Shown: positions 44,520-56,194 of the stretch, in pieces | How the letters are laid out: every line of letters begins with the position of its first letter | Numbering within the stretch: position 1 is the first letter of the stretch | From: Fomitopsis serialis | Taxonomy: Eukaryota > Basidiomycota > Agaricomycetes > Polyporales > Fomitopsidaceae | Reading direction: 5' to 3' | DNA: 64,000 nucleotides | Assembly: GCF_022376445.1 (NCBI RefSeq) | Contig: NW_025955116.1 | Span: 1 to 64,000, forward strand | Notes under the pieces: generated by a model | The model's database searches: none | Told to the model about the DNA's origin: nothing | What the model saw: the letters and a program-made list of their open reading frames with translations, nothing else | Position numbers and translations under genes: made by a program

Positions 44520-45803
44520 ACACAAAATCATTATCAACAGACCATGAAGTCGGAGGTAAGTAACATTACTATGCTAAATGGGTAGTCATGATGAGCTTTG
44601 TACTGCCACTACAACAAAATTTGCTGATCTCTATTATGGATGGTTGTACTGAATGGGACATATGCAACATATCTAGATTAGAAACAAGTATAAATGCTAC
44701 AGAGTCATTTGTAATTTTTGCATTTTGCATTTTCTGGCCTGACTGGTCACTACTAGGGGTGAACCAAATTACTGCAGACTACCTGAAACAAGAGGTTCAG
44801 GTGACTGAGTATATGGTTGGTATGTCATGGATCATGTGACTGGCTACACACAGTGCCCACTGCCCCTTTCTTTGGTGCAACAGAGGCATATATACAAACT
44901 CAGTGATCTGTAACTAATATTATCCAGGAAAATACTCATTCCAGGCAAGTTGTGGGAGGGCTATGGCACATGCAGCATCACAAAGCTCACATTGCCCTAA
45001 ATGGTGAGAAACCTTCCATATCCAATAAAGTGGATGTCCAGTGCTTCATAAATTGCAGATAAATCAGAAGATATTCATAGAGCAGTATGGCATGTTGATG
45101 AGGCCTGTGATGTTTACAACAGATTACCATATATGGAAGATGAGCGATAATACCATGTACAAGCATTAAATGAGCAGTCCTTGCCCATTCTGAGCTCTGT
45201 TGTGGTATCATAAAGCATTTTCATGATGTCTGACACACATGGCTATACTGTATGGGTTGTGTGCTACATATCTAGGGTGAAAATGAGCAGTTTGAATTCT
45301 GCAAAGTCTCTTGTGTTTTTTTTGTATTTTGCATTTTCTGGCATAACTAGCCACTATTGGGGCACAACAAAATTACTGTAGACTCTATGAAACAAGGGCT
45401 ACAAGTTGACTATATACTTGCCATATCTATTTGTGAGTGCTTACTATTCCAAAAAGTGATTGATTATATTGGAGTGCAGTGCTGCTGGTTAGGTCACATG
45501 CCATGTTCACCACTTTCCATATTGGGCTCCAAGCTAGACGTTACAGGAGCCCCAAGTCCATGGGGAATTGTCAGCCACTGCATTTGTTTGGGTGTGTTGG
45601 TGCAAGTCGCGTCATCTGGGAGTCTGAAATTTGAAACTCAGGTAATGATAGCATAGTAAATGTTACTTATGTCTGCTTATCTGGCCTACAAACAGTCACA
45701 TGCACTGTGGGAAAAACCTGCCACATTGGGCTCCATGCTAAGCGTTACATTCTCTCCAGTCATAAGAACGATTCCTTCGTACCTCAGGGATCGTAAAAAT
45801 CAC
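44520..45803 (+). repeat. Dispersed AT-rich repeat, copy 2, internally duplicated
   Basis: The TTTTGCATTTTCTGG block with its following ACTAC/TATTGGGG..CAA.AATTACTG(C/T)AGACT occurs at about 44710 and again at about 45320, so the element contains a roughly 600-bp tandem duplication. The right end (45480-45803) matches 470-807, including the foldable terminus CGAT.CCTTCGTACCTCAGGGATCGTAA. Immediately right of it starts the 3'-truncated minus-strand dioxygenase exon, so this terminus marks an insertion or recombination joint. The part at 44930-45060 is also found, inverted, at 62945-63055 inside the long-TIR element. Confidence 0.75.
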
Positions 45804-48730
45804 AAAATGGCCGTGACGTAGCGGTATGACCAAGCCCGCTTCGTGCAGGCACAACTCGCCGCCCTCAAAATTGCCAACAGCAAGGACGACACAGACAGTG
45901 TCGTCCTTGCTGTCTCTGTGGGCGTAGGTTGCGACATTGATGTTGATGACCAAACCCACAAACGGGTTGACCAGCGACTGCTGGTGGTTAGGGAGGATGC
46001 TGGCCGTTGCCTCGAGATGACGGTATACGCCTGGAAGAATTGTCTGGACCTACTCAGACAATATTAGCACATTGACAATAATAGTACCGTACTGTACTGA
46101 GATTGAGCTTACCTTGGTGTCCATCCAGCTGAACACGTCGCCAAGAATACACTCCATTGCCTGATAGATGGGCTCATGGACCACCATATCCTTGGACGGA
46201 TATGGTATCATTTGACGGTAGTTGGTCCTTGAGCGTCCAAACTTGCTCATCATTTGCGGCGGTACATCTGAAGGTGCGTCATGACCCTGTACAGAAGGCA
46301 ATGTCAGTTGAGGTCAAGGTCAAACACAGTACGAGTATTCCAGACCTTCGTGGCGTGGTGGTTGTACCACAAGAAATGAATGGCTTGGAACTCGTGCTGT
46401 GTTTGTGTCGCAGTGTCCACGTCATTCAAAGGATCGGTATTGAAGCACACGACCAGCCGCTCCGTCAGATCGGCTGCCATAGCTTCCGACATCGAGGTGC
46501 AGACCGACGCTACGAGACCGTTGTTCGCGCCTCTGAATGTCAGCACGTCTCTGTGTGTCATACGTTGTGAGTAATTGCGGCATCGTTGGAGGTAGATAGG
46601 ACAATACAAGTACCACTGACCTTACAAGTTCGAGGGGTACTCGCACGTACAAGTCGTCCCTGATTCGCTTTCCTTCAGAGTACAAACCATCAAGCTGTAA
46701 AAGTAAAGTTTAACTCCATAATTGAGAAGTGATTTGCCTCGTACCTCACTCTGGAGACCCTCCAGGGTTGCAGGCCGAGCGGAGTTGGACGCATGTTGAC
46801 GGGCTTGTTCTGTCCAGACAACGTTCTTGTCTCTGTCACCGCACGGTCCCGGATAGCGCTGGTTATCCTCCTGCTGCTCGTCGTACTGGAGGCGAATCAC
46901 TACTTCCTCGTGCGGCGGGACAGGGGATGACCTGAGCGGGGAGGAAATGACGACATCGTCTGGTAAGTCGAACTCTGGAGGGACGGGAGAGTCAATTGGT
47001 GTCAGCGGTGATAACGGCCCTAGTTCGTCTATCAAGGCATTTGTGAATGTGTTGCTGGTGTCGCACTCATCGTAGCACGATCTCCAGACGTCTCTGTTTC
47101 GTGGCACCAGAGAAAAGGAGCTATAAACAATTAGTGTGCCATAACGTGGGGGCAATATTGAACTTGACGCTCACTTCAATTTCCAGGATTCAAATACGCA
47201 ATCAGATGCGTCAAGATGGCCGCACAGATCAGGCGGAAAATGCGATCTTGACACTCCAGGTTGGGGAGCTGCCGGCAGGATACAGTCAAGATGAATCGGG
47301 CACAGTTCTCGCAGACGAGCTACTGCGGGGATTATGACATCTTTGACGAGCCGTCCCGTTCTTGAATCTGAGTCGGCTTAGAACAGTCAGATGTCAATAA
47401 GAAAATCAGCCTACCGTCAGGCCACCTCAGGAGATTACTGAAGTCTTGTGCGATGTGTGCGTTGGCGGTAGCCAGAGGTACTCGGAGATTCTGGGCTGCT
47501 ACTAGCACCAGAAGATAGATAGAGCCTGGACGTGAATTTTGAGATCAATATATATTTTGGGAACATGCACGCTAGACGTACCTCCTCCGGCAAGTCGCGC
47601 GAACTTCACGCCGGTAGTGTTCCAGTCCTGAAACGTCCTCTTCTCTGGGGCACCCTCAACGCCTTCAAATTCTCTCCGCCAAATTCCCGCCACGGTGAGT
47701 TTGCCTTCATCAGATTTCCCGTTATCTAACTCAAGTATCCTAGTCATGCCAGCCATTCAACACTAGGAGATATTCAAAGGAAAAGCTACGTACCTTGCCA
47801 CTCTAAAGGCGAGCCTTATGTGACTGATCATCAGCCAGAAGCTGGCGGCAGCATCCAACTTCAGGCTGCAGGCGCATCTGGCTACCAGAGAGCGCAGTGA
47901 TTCGTCCTGGCGAACCAGCGCCCCCTGCAGCTCCGTCACACTTGCCTGTACTGCTCTGCACACGTCAAGGAGCCTCCTGTGGCTGAGATCTGACGTGAGG
48001 AGGGATGTGTACTTATGCACAGCGGCCCCTGTGGTAAGAGCCGGTTCAGAGGTGTTTTCCCACTGCCGTGTCTGCGCTTCCTCGGACTCCGTCGCAGAGT
48101 TATTGGCATCCATCGCAGAATTGATCGGGATGAACTGGATACCACCTCGGGGGCAAGGTGGGAGGCGATGCTGCAGTCGCTGATGTAGCAGTCTTCGAGC
48201 ATGTTTGTGACCATCAGGCTTTTCAAGCCGGTTTGCTACAACAGTATTTGCCTCGAGCTGAGGGGCATACGGGTGAGCTTCCTCGCGGGCACGACGAGAG
48301 GATCTTGTTTGCCGCTGGGGGCCACAAACAGTCCCATTAGAAAGAACTTGATCCCCTACAATAATCATTGGACTCTGTCTAGCAAGCAATAAGGGTAGTA
48401 CGTACCTTCCGACTCGTCCAGATTTTGGCAGTGGGTCTGGGCCTGAGCAAGCTCTGCGTCGTCAAGGTACTGTGACGTGTTCTCCTGACTCACTGTAAAA
48501 ATTGATTGTTCAGCGAGAACGGTAGAACTGGCATTAAACTCACGCGCAACGTCAGCCAGCCTGTCAAGACTTGACCGTCTTTCCTGACAGTCAGTCAGGT
48601 GTTCAGCAAGCTGTGCGGTGGGTTGCTGGTCTTGAAGTCTTCGTAGCAGAGACGTGAGATTCTTGTTGAGACTAGGGGTGCGTGACAACAACTCCTCTAG
48701 ATCCCTTTGTTCTTCCGGAGTGAGCTGCAT
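45804..48730 (-). pseudogene. Second 2OG-Fe(II) dioxygenase gene, 3'-truncated
   Basis: A spliced minus-strand gene, probable ATG 48730 (MQLTPEEQRDLEELLSRT); an upstream exon ending before TGGATGTAG is possible. Exons encode coiled N-terminal parts, MTRILELDNGKSDEGKLTVA with GIWRREFEG, LVAAQNLRVPLATANAHI, VPRNRDVWRSCYDECD, an acidic/Pro segment, YSEGKRIRDDLYVRVPLELV, GANNGLVASVCTSMSEAMAA and QEFQ-like HEFQAIHFLWYNHHATK, then YPSKDMVVHEPIYQAM. The final exon has GLVININVATYAHRD (Fe ligands H 45918-45920, D 45912-45914) and FEGGELCLHEAGLVIPLR. This matches the basidiomycete family in which a second histidine (typically in xTHFNxH) and the 2OG-binding arginine follow. Here the frame runs out of homology after HGHFVIF at about 45809, where the dispersed repeat begins. 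The distal ligand is therefore lost and the enzyme should be inactive. Confidence 0.7.
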
Positions 48731-49242
48731 AACGGACGGACAGAGGAATGTTAAGGCGTCAACTACATCCACTGCAGTCTGCCGAGGTAAGCCACCGGAC
48801 GACGGCTGTCCTAATTTAGGCGGGCCAGCGAATTAGCACCTTGGCGTGCAAGTGCCCCCTGGGCTCAGACAGTGCAGGATGGCATGTAGTCTCAAGAATC
48901 TCCATATATTATGAATGTGCGAAGGACGGGGCTGAAGGGGCGAGAGTAGAGATGAGAGAGTAGCTAAAATTACAATTACAACGATGCGACGAGCAGCAAT
49001 GCACAGCGAATACGATTGCGCAGCGAATACAACACGCAGCAACGAGCAGCAAACACAACGGGCAGCGAATAAGCGAATATGACGGGCAGCGAATACGACG
49101 TACGACGGGCAGCGAATACAATGAGCGGCAAACACAACGAGCAGCGAGCAGCGAACACAGCGAATACAATGAGCAAACGGGACGACAACACGAGGATGAG
49201 CCAACTGCCAGGATCTATGTTCTTCAGCGGCAAGTAGTACGC
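48731..49242. repeat. Intergenic minisatellite
   Basis: From about 48975 to 49185, variants of ACGGGCAGCGAATACAA / ACGAGCAGCAAACACAA alternate irregularly. It separates two minus-strand genes. Frames through it (Val-Phe-Ala-Ala-Arg-rich) are repetition products. Confidence 0.7.
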
Positions 49243-52113
49243 TCATTCAGAACCAGTGCTGGCCTGTGAGTCAGCGTCAAGCTGTGAGGAGTTCAATTCA
49301 CCCTGCGACGATGATTCCGCGTCATTCTCATCCTGCGATGATTCATCGGCATCCTGGGATGAGTCGTCGGCATCCTGCGACGATTCGTCGTCATCCTGCG
49401 ACGAGTCGTTACCCCGCGATGACTCCTGCTGCGACGACCCCTGCTGTGACCCCTGAGACGACTCGCCGTAGTTGCTGTCTTGAGAGTAATGGCCGTCGTC
49501 CACGTCGGGATTGAACGACGGATCACGGAGGGGGTCACTCGGTATCGGGTCGCTCGAGCCGTCAGCAGAGCCCAGGTAGTCGGAGTCCGTCAAAGAACTT
49601 TTCTTGTCGACGAGCGCGGTGTCGAGGTGACGCCGTTTGAGAGCCCTTCTAGCCCGTCCAATGTCACCCTCGTCAAGGGCCCTCTTGAGAGACGCCCCTG
49701 CCTTGAACGCCTCTTTCCGGCTTCCGACAATTCCGTCGAACGAGTACTGGGTAGTCGTGTTCGTGGCCTTGGCGTACCGTTCCTCCGCCAATCGCCAGCT
49801 CCCGGAGCCGACCAGGGCCCTAACTACTCCCACCGGGCTCTTGATGGGCGGCAGGCTGAGGTCCGGTAGCTTGTCGATCTTCTCCTCGAACGCCACGAGT
49901 TCCACGGGGGTGCATTGGCTTGACTTTGCGATGATGAGGTTGTGGAGGACCTTGTGTCGTACAGACAGCATACACTCTCGCCATCTCGCTTCCCACTGCC
50001 TGAGCGCCTGCTTCTGCTCATCAGTGGCGTACCTCCTGCGAAGAAGCTGGTGCAAGTAAGCACTTTTCATCTGAGAAGGGACTATGAGCACTTACTAGGG
50101 CCTTCCCGCTTCTAACCCACTCCTCCAGGTCATCCTTCCAGTGCTTCGCGAGGTACGCGTGGTCCTCTGCGCCCTGTAAAACCCACATGTACGCACGTAT
50201 TTCCCCTACGTATATCCTACCTCCATAAGCGATGCCTCCCGTGATGCAGTCGTCGTCCGGGCAGGGTAATTCGACCCAGTCTTGTTTGTTGATGTCCACA
50301 CCGGGGGGAGCTTTCTTGACGGCCTTCTCCTGCGTGGAGACGACCACGAAGACAACGGACGAGATCTTCTGGCCTCGCTGGGGGGGGAGAGGCGCCACGG
50401 GGGGTGGCAGGGGAGGGGGAGATGGAAAGGATGCGTCGGAGAGGGGCGATAGGGGCGAGGACACGTCCGGTAGAGGAGTGAGAGGAGAGGACGGTTCCTC
50501 GCCTGCGTGCTCCGTCTCAGGGCCTGCCGGTGTCTGTGTCCCGTTGTTGTCCCCGTCCTCCGTCTGAGTCTGGGTCCCGTCATCGTCATCCGTCTGCATC
50601 TGCGTCCCGTCTTCATCGTCCGTCTGCGTCTGCATCCCGTCCTCCGTCTCTTCACCTTCCGATCCTGCCACCGATGCCATCTGACGCACGTAGGTGTGTC
50701 CCGCCACGCTTTCCGAGGTATTGGACGCCGTCATGTTGTCTGTGACCTGCAGGCTGGTTAGACGGTAGGGTTACCGGTGGAGATGAAGCTCACCTTTGCA
50801 AGCACATGCGGTGCGCTTTGTGTTCTCACCGACTCAATGAGTACGCAGTCACTGTTCAGGTTGATGCAGAGCTTGTTCTTTTTCGCCTGGTTGAAGAGTC
50901 CTACCATGCAGTCAGGGACCTCTATGTGGTCCTCCCTAACTAGCAGCCTTGCGCCGTTCTGCGTCACCAACGTCCCAGGTACGCGCACCTGATCAACCAC
51001 CGGCTTGATGATGTCCTCGACTACGGTGCTGGCGCATCCCAGCACGACGTCTTGATGCAGACCGCTTGCAGAACCAGCCACAATGGTCGCCATCTTACGG
51101 TCGTAACGGAACCTAGAGTATCAGGATTGTAGTGAGAATGACATACACGATAGCATACATGTAACTCACCAAAAATGACGCAGAATCTCAGGTTTGTCTC
51201 GCAATTTTGAGCGAAGAAGATCCCAATCTTCCGGCTGGAAATTGGGAGTCTGAAAATCGTCAGCTAGGTACGGTTGGTGTCACCGTATGCAAGTACCTCT
51301 ATTAAAACGTCGGACAACGCCGGGAAGTCCCTGTCTTCCAAGAGGTTGCCGAATATTCGTCTGGCAAAAGGCCAGCGCCGCACAGCCTTCACGTAGTCCT
51401 CGTCGTCAACACTGGTGGGGGGAGAGGACGGCGGTGCTAGAGGAGGTCATGAGTTAGTACAACGAAAAGATAAGTAGAATCACACTTACCTAAGTCGCTG
51501 AAGTTCCAGGTATGATTCGTCGGTGACACGCCAGACGAGTACTTGTTGGAGAGGTGGCGACTGTCCCCCAAGTTGGACCAGTCGTCGATAGTGAGGTCCC
51601 TGAAGCTGCCTAGGGGCTGGAAGGTAGGAGAGTGAGGGGGAGGCATGAGGACAGAAGCACGAGAGACCCTGCAGCACGAGGGATAGGGCATGGGAAGGAG
51701 AATCACTACTATTAAACCTCGCGTCAAGTGACCGGAGTTGAACGGGACTGTCGGGACGGGCAGATAGGTATTCCGACACGTACTTTGGCTGCCGAGGCAC
51801 TCCTCCAGGACCGCGCAGACCAGTACTCAGTATCTTAACCACCCATACTGTATACCGTCTGCGCCGGCGCCTACAAGACCCACCGAATCTCAAGGGTCAG
51901 GGCCGGCCCTGAGCGTTAAGTCTGTTAAGTCCCCGTTGCCTTATCGGGGCGCGCGGTCAGGCCGCGCGCCCCGATAAGGAAGTCTCCTAGCTCGGAACGC
52001 CCCGAAGGCAAAGCGGGCGCAGAGGTTGGGTGGATGGGAACAGGTAAGAGAAGAGCACTCACCTTTGTAAACACTACTTGACGTCGCTCAAACAGGTTCA
52101 CAAGCCGTAGCAC
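49243..52113 (-). CDS. Hypothetical spliced gene; possible nuclease-like domain and acidic tail
   Basis: Minus-strand exons with good GT..AG borders: PGGVPRQPKYVSEYLSARPD, FRDLTIDDWSNLGDSRHLSN, FQPEDWDLLRSKLRDKPEI, then an exon with MATIVAGSASGLHQDVVLG and NGARLLVREDHIEVPDCMVG, ending CVLIESVRTQSAPHVLAK; next VTDNMTASNTSES with DDEDGTQMQTDD repeats and KISSVVFVVVSTQEKAV; last exon MKSAYLHQLLRRRYATDEQ to a stop at 49243-49245. The order IEVPD ... (I/A)ESxxxQS ... VVxVVxxxEK resembles uncharacterised fungal proteins that could have a PD-(D/E)XK-like core; this is a weak inference. The C-terminus is a Ser/Gln/Asp repeat (SSQDADES, 24-bp period, 49330-49420). A GTG and not an ATG stands at 52113, so the true start is unresolved; an internal ATG is at 51093. 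It lies head-to-head with the Plavaka gene. Confidence 0.45.
51939..51979. repeat. Perfect 18-bp inverted repeat, 5-nt loop
   Basis: CCTTATCGGGGCGCGCGG at 51939-51956 is the exact reverse complement of 51962-51979, separated by TCAGG. It falls in an apparent intron or leader of the minus-strand gene, about 560 bp from the Plavaka start. A hairpin this GC-rich would be very stable in RNA or single-stranded DNA. Confidence 0.95.
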
Positions 52114-52539
52114 AGCAATTTACTGGAATCAAGCAGATCTTATTAACGTAACCAGACGGACCGACAAACTGAACAACTTACTGGGTAGGTATAGTGAGAG
52201 AGCACCAGTAAGAGTATGTGTGTTGCGTGCAAAGTGCGTGAGCCACTCGAGAAGCGCGCTGGACAGCCAGATCCGCGGGAGCCATCAATCTGGCGCTGTC
52301 AGTGCGGACTTGCCGCCAAGGCAGGGAAGTCCCCGCGACAACGTAACGTAACGGCGCGCAGGGTCGGCGTGCAGGGTCGGTGGCCATGAAGTGTTGTGTC
52401 CTGCAGTAACCTTCTGAGTCATTTCCTGAGAGACACCGACTTTGATGAATTTTGCTGTGGCTTCAGTGTCGTTCGGTGAGTTTTTGAAGCTTGTCTGGCT
52501 GAGAATCACGTACTGAAAGACCGTAGAGACTCATAAGAC
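52114..52539. promoter_or_regulatory. Divergent promoter region
   Basis: Bidirectional gap between the minus-strand hypothetical gene and the plus-strand Plavaka transposase. It contains GTAACGTAACG and duplicated GCAGGGTCGG motifs at about 52338-52380. Short minus frames here are not convincing exons. Confidence 0.35.
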
Positions 52540-55500
52540 ATGGTAAAGCAATCAAGACACTTGTACGCCGTGCTGGCAGAGACATGCGACGCATGCGGCG
52601 GTGGGTTCGACACCGTGCAAGGGCTAATGGCTCACCAATCTACGAGCCGGGAATGCACCTGGTATAAGAAGGGAAAACTGAGGGAGTGTCTTCAGGAAAC
52701 GGACATAATGGACTCCTCAGATGAGGAGGCTGAGGCTGGTGATGCGGTGAACAGGTGAGATTCCATAATTCTGGCAGCACTTCATTATAATTTCTGACGA
52801 TATGTACAGAGATGCAGATGCGGATAGCAGTGAAGAGTCCGAGGAAGAGGATGAGCGAGACCAACAGTACCAATTCATTCCGTTACCTGATCCCAGCCAG
52901 CCTGTAGCATCGACATCGTCAGCACCGGCGCCCGCTCGACGTACCGCCCTTTCGCTTGACGAAGATGACGACGAAAGGGTAGAGGATATCGATAGGAGTG
53001 CTGGAAAGGTTATAGGGACTGCAGAAACAATAAGAGAGTCGTGGAGAGAGCATTTCAATAGCTTGGGAGGGCAGGGACACAGTGAGTTTCGACTTATTCT
53101 GCACCGTGCTAACCTGACAAATCAATATTAGGCGATGAAGATGTACTAGCACGGGTCAATGCAGTGTGGGCCCCGTTTGAGTCCGAGATGGACTGGCAGA
53201 TCACGAAGTGGTTCGTCAAGGAAGGGATTGGGCAGGGCGCGGTAGACCGCTTTCTACGAATACCAGAAGTAAGTGCAGTTCCATCGGGTTGGTAAGATAA
53301 ACTGAATTAAATAACAGGTGCAAGAGAGGCTCGGACTCACATATCACAACAACCGAGCCTTGCTTCAGAAGGTCGACTCCATCCCTGAGAGGTTGTCCTG
53401 GAAGGAATGCTGGCTGACCTTCAAGGATCGTCCGGGCGAACACCATTTGGTGCAATACCACGACATCATCGAGGCAATCAAGGCTTTGTTAGGAAACCCA
53501 GCTCATGCGAATCAAATCGTGTATCGACCTAGCCATATCTTCTCAAACTCTGCGCGCACTAACCGGATTTACACGGAGATGTGGACCGGTCAATGGTGGC
53601 ACGCAATCCAGGTAAGCACTACCAACACAGAAATCCTACGGGGTGCTGAAGAAGATTCTAGAGTATCTTACCAGCAGGCACTGCGGTGCGCCAGTCATTA
53701 TCTCGACTGACAAGACACAACTCACGCAGTTCTCAGGGAACAAATCCGCCTACCCTGTTTACATGACCCTGGGCAACATCCCCAAGGAGCTTCGTCGTAA
53801 GCCTTCCGAACATGCCTGCATACTCATCGGTACCTTTCCGTGGATAAGGTCGACTCCGCCGGCATCACCGAGAACAAGCGGAGAGTGTTGGTCCAACAGC
53901 TCTTCCACGCTTCGGTGCGCACCATCCTCCAGCCTCTCGTCGACGCAGGCAAGGAGGGAATTGATGTGACGGGTGGCGACGGAAATGTGCGCAGGGTTCA
54001 TCCGATCCTGGCGTCTTACGTCGCGGACTACCCGGAGCAGTGCTTGGTCAGTTGTACCAAGTACGGGACTTGCCCCATCTGCCAGTGCCCAGAGAGCGGC
54101 CTTGGGGACGCGTCTGCGAAGACGCCTCGCGCCCAGCTCTGGACCCTGGACGTGCTACGGAAAGCTCGTCAGCAAGGCGAGAGAGGCTCCACAGCCTTCT
54201 CCAAGTCTTGCAAGCAGTTCAACGTCTCCGGTTACTGCATCAAACCTTTCTGGAGGGACTACCGTACACCGACATCCACTCCTGCATCACGCCTGACGTC
54301 CTTCACCAGCTCTATCAAGGCGTATTCACGCATATAGTGGAGTGGTCCACCGAACTCATCGGAGAGAAGGAACTCGACCGTCGCATTCGCTGCCTCCCTC
54401 CGGCGTACGGCACCCGTCATTTCAAGACCGGGATATCCGCCCTCTCTCAGGTTTCCGGTAGCGAGCGGAAGGACATCGCACGCATTCTCCTCAGATGCCT
54501 CGTTGGCCGTATACCCAGGGCTGCAATGCTCACCTTCCGTTCGCTGCTCAATTTCATATACCTTTCCCAGTATCCCACTCACGACGAGTCTACCCTCGGA
54601 TACATGGAAGACGCCCTCAAAATGTTCCACGACAACAAGCATATACTGGAGGAACTCGGCGTTCGGGAGCACCTGAACATACCGAAAGTTCATTCCCTTC
54701 TACACTACGTAGATTCTATCCGCAGGCTCGGCATGACCGACAACTTCAACACCGAGATGTTTGAGCGGTTGCACATTGATTGTGCGAAGAAGGCGTGGAG
54801 AGTCTCGAACCACCGCAACGCTCGCCCGCAGATGATCAAGTGGCTCGACAGGAGGGAGAAGTTTTCTATGTACGACACCCTTCGCGGCAGACTTAGTACG
54901 GACCAGTCTGCAGACCCGCAAGCAGTGTCTGCCTCGGAGAGTACTACTGGCACCGCAAACTCTGAAGACGACAGTACGCACCTCCCTCGCAGCAGCAAAA
55001 CACGCATCAAATTAGCCAAACATCCGTCGTTAGCTCAACAATCCTTACCTTCCATCGAGGAACAACACGCGGCACCGGGCTTCACCGACGCCGTCTCGCA
55101 GTACGTCTATACTATGAAACTACAGCGCAGACTCCGCCCTAGAGAGCAGGACCGGGCGAACCGTCACCTACCATTCGGCCGAGTGGACGTCTTCCACGGG
55201 TTCAAGTTCAACAACATTCCACTCAACGACAACGCCGAAGAGAAGGATGGCGTCAAGGCCAGGCCTTCTTCAGCAGACAAGCCAGCAAGATTCGATACTG
55301 TTGTTGTATTGCGCAGCGACGAGGCTGAAGCCACAGGATTACAAGGTAGGACTCACTAGTTTTCTGACCGCCGTAGAACCCTAACTAACAGTTGTACAAT
55401 ACAGGGACTCGCGTCGGAAGACTGAGAGTTATTTTTCAGCTTCCCAAAACCATACGCGATCCTACCACAAACCTGGATATGGAAGCACCGGAGGAGTGGG

Positions 55501-55810
55501 CCCAGGAGGGGCCTTTAGCCTACGTGGAGTGGTACGGGAAGCTGGGTTCAATGGCAAACCCAGTACACATGATGTACGACGTGAACAAGCTTCCTCTGCC
55601 ATCCAACGGCAAACCACAAGGAGACGTCATACCCTTGAGTTCCATTCGCCAATCGTGCCAGTTAATTCCCCGCTTCCCCAGCCCATCGTCATCGGATTCC
55701 CTCAGCGTTCAGTTCCTGATGACTGGAAATCAGACACGGTTCTTGACTGCACCTCAAAATTCGTATTGAACAACTGGTCTAGTAAGTATGCTTACCAGAC
55801 TATATGGTGA
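52540..55810 (+). pseudogene. Plavaka-type DNA transposase, three net frameshifts
   Basis: Plavaka transposases belong to the CACTA/CMC-like cut-and-paste group common in basidiomycetes. ATG 52540 opens a C2H2-like finger (CDACGGGFDTVQGLMAH) followed by an acidic region. Exons 52540-52754, 52810-53081, 53132-53268 and 53318-53611 follow, then one from about 53636. Diagnostic blocks: FESEMDWQITKWFVKEGIG, CWLTFKDRPGEHHLVQYHD, YTEMWTGQWWHAIQ, APVIISTDKTQLTQFSGNKS, YPVYMTLGNIPKELRRKPS, CTKYGTCPICQCPESGLGD, GLPYTDIHSCITPDVLHQLY, FNTEMFERLHIDCAKKAWR, NHRNARPQMIKWL, NWSSKYAYQTIW. The frame changes near 53832 (after HACILIG), near 54257 (after KPFWRD) and near 55675 (after LIPRFP), each explained by loss of one base in a short run. 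The stretch TSRHCG at about 53675 looks like two compensating slips. The gene is therefore dead as written, unless these are assembly errors. Terminal inverted repeats were not found. Confidence 0.85.
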
Positions 55811-56147
55811 TACGGTTTCTGTGGAAAGGAAATACGAGGCGGCACAGCAACGTAGTTTATTGAACGAACTACTTGGAAATAATACATACGCGGCGCGAGC
55901 CCAAACTAGTGTGGTTGTACAACGATGTGCAGGCACAAGAAGGCGGACGGGTGGTGAAAGTTGACTGACGGCCCACTGACAGTGACAGGTGAGGTCATGC
56001 ATGCGATCGAGATCGAGATCTAGATCTGAAAGCTCAACTCGACCAGAGGAGTGCCGCATCCTCTGTCTCCTGCACACATCGACGTGAACCTCTGACACCG
56101 GTGCGTCACCATTTTCTTCTATGCTTCTGGGCTTTCTACATGACTTA
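55811..56147. other. Downstream flank of the transposase
   Basis: No gene seen. It includes a CGATCGAGATCGAGATCTAGATCTG low-complexity stretch at about 55998-56023. A terminal inverted repeat of the Plavaka element might lie here, but I could not identify its partner. Confidence 0.3.
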
Positions 56148-56194
56148 CACTAGATATGCCTGGGGCTCACCCCCAGCCTGCTGAGACGACGTTC

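Noticed and set aside
48833..49246. 137-codon minus frame rich in Val-Phe-Ala-Ala-Arg
   Set aside because: Encoded by the irregular minisatellite at 48975-49185.
53636..53700. A separate net frameshift in Plavaka before APVIIST
   Set aside because: The open frame from KKILEYL to APVII is continuous; the odd TSRHCG can be explained by two compensating slips, so it is not counted as a net break.
45790..56125. Candidate inverted repeat between AAAATGG.CCGTGACG near 45815 and its counterpart near 56105
   Set aside because: Similarity is short and needs gaps, and one copy lies inside the coding exon of dioxygenase 2, so it is not accepted as Plavaka TIRs.
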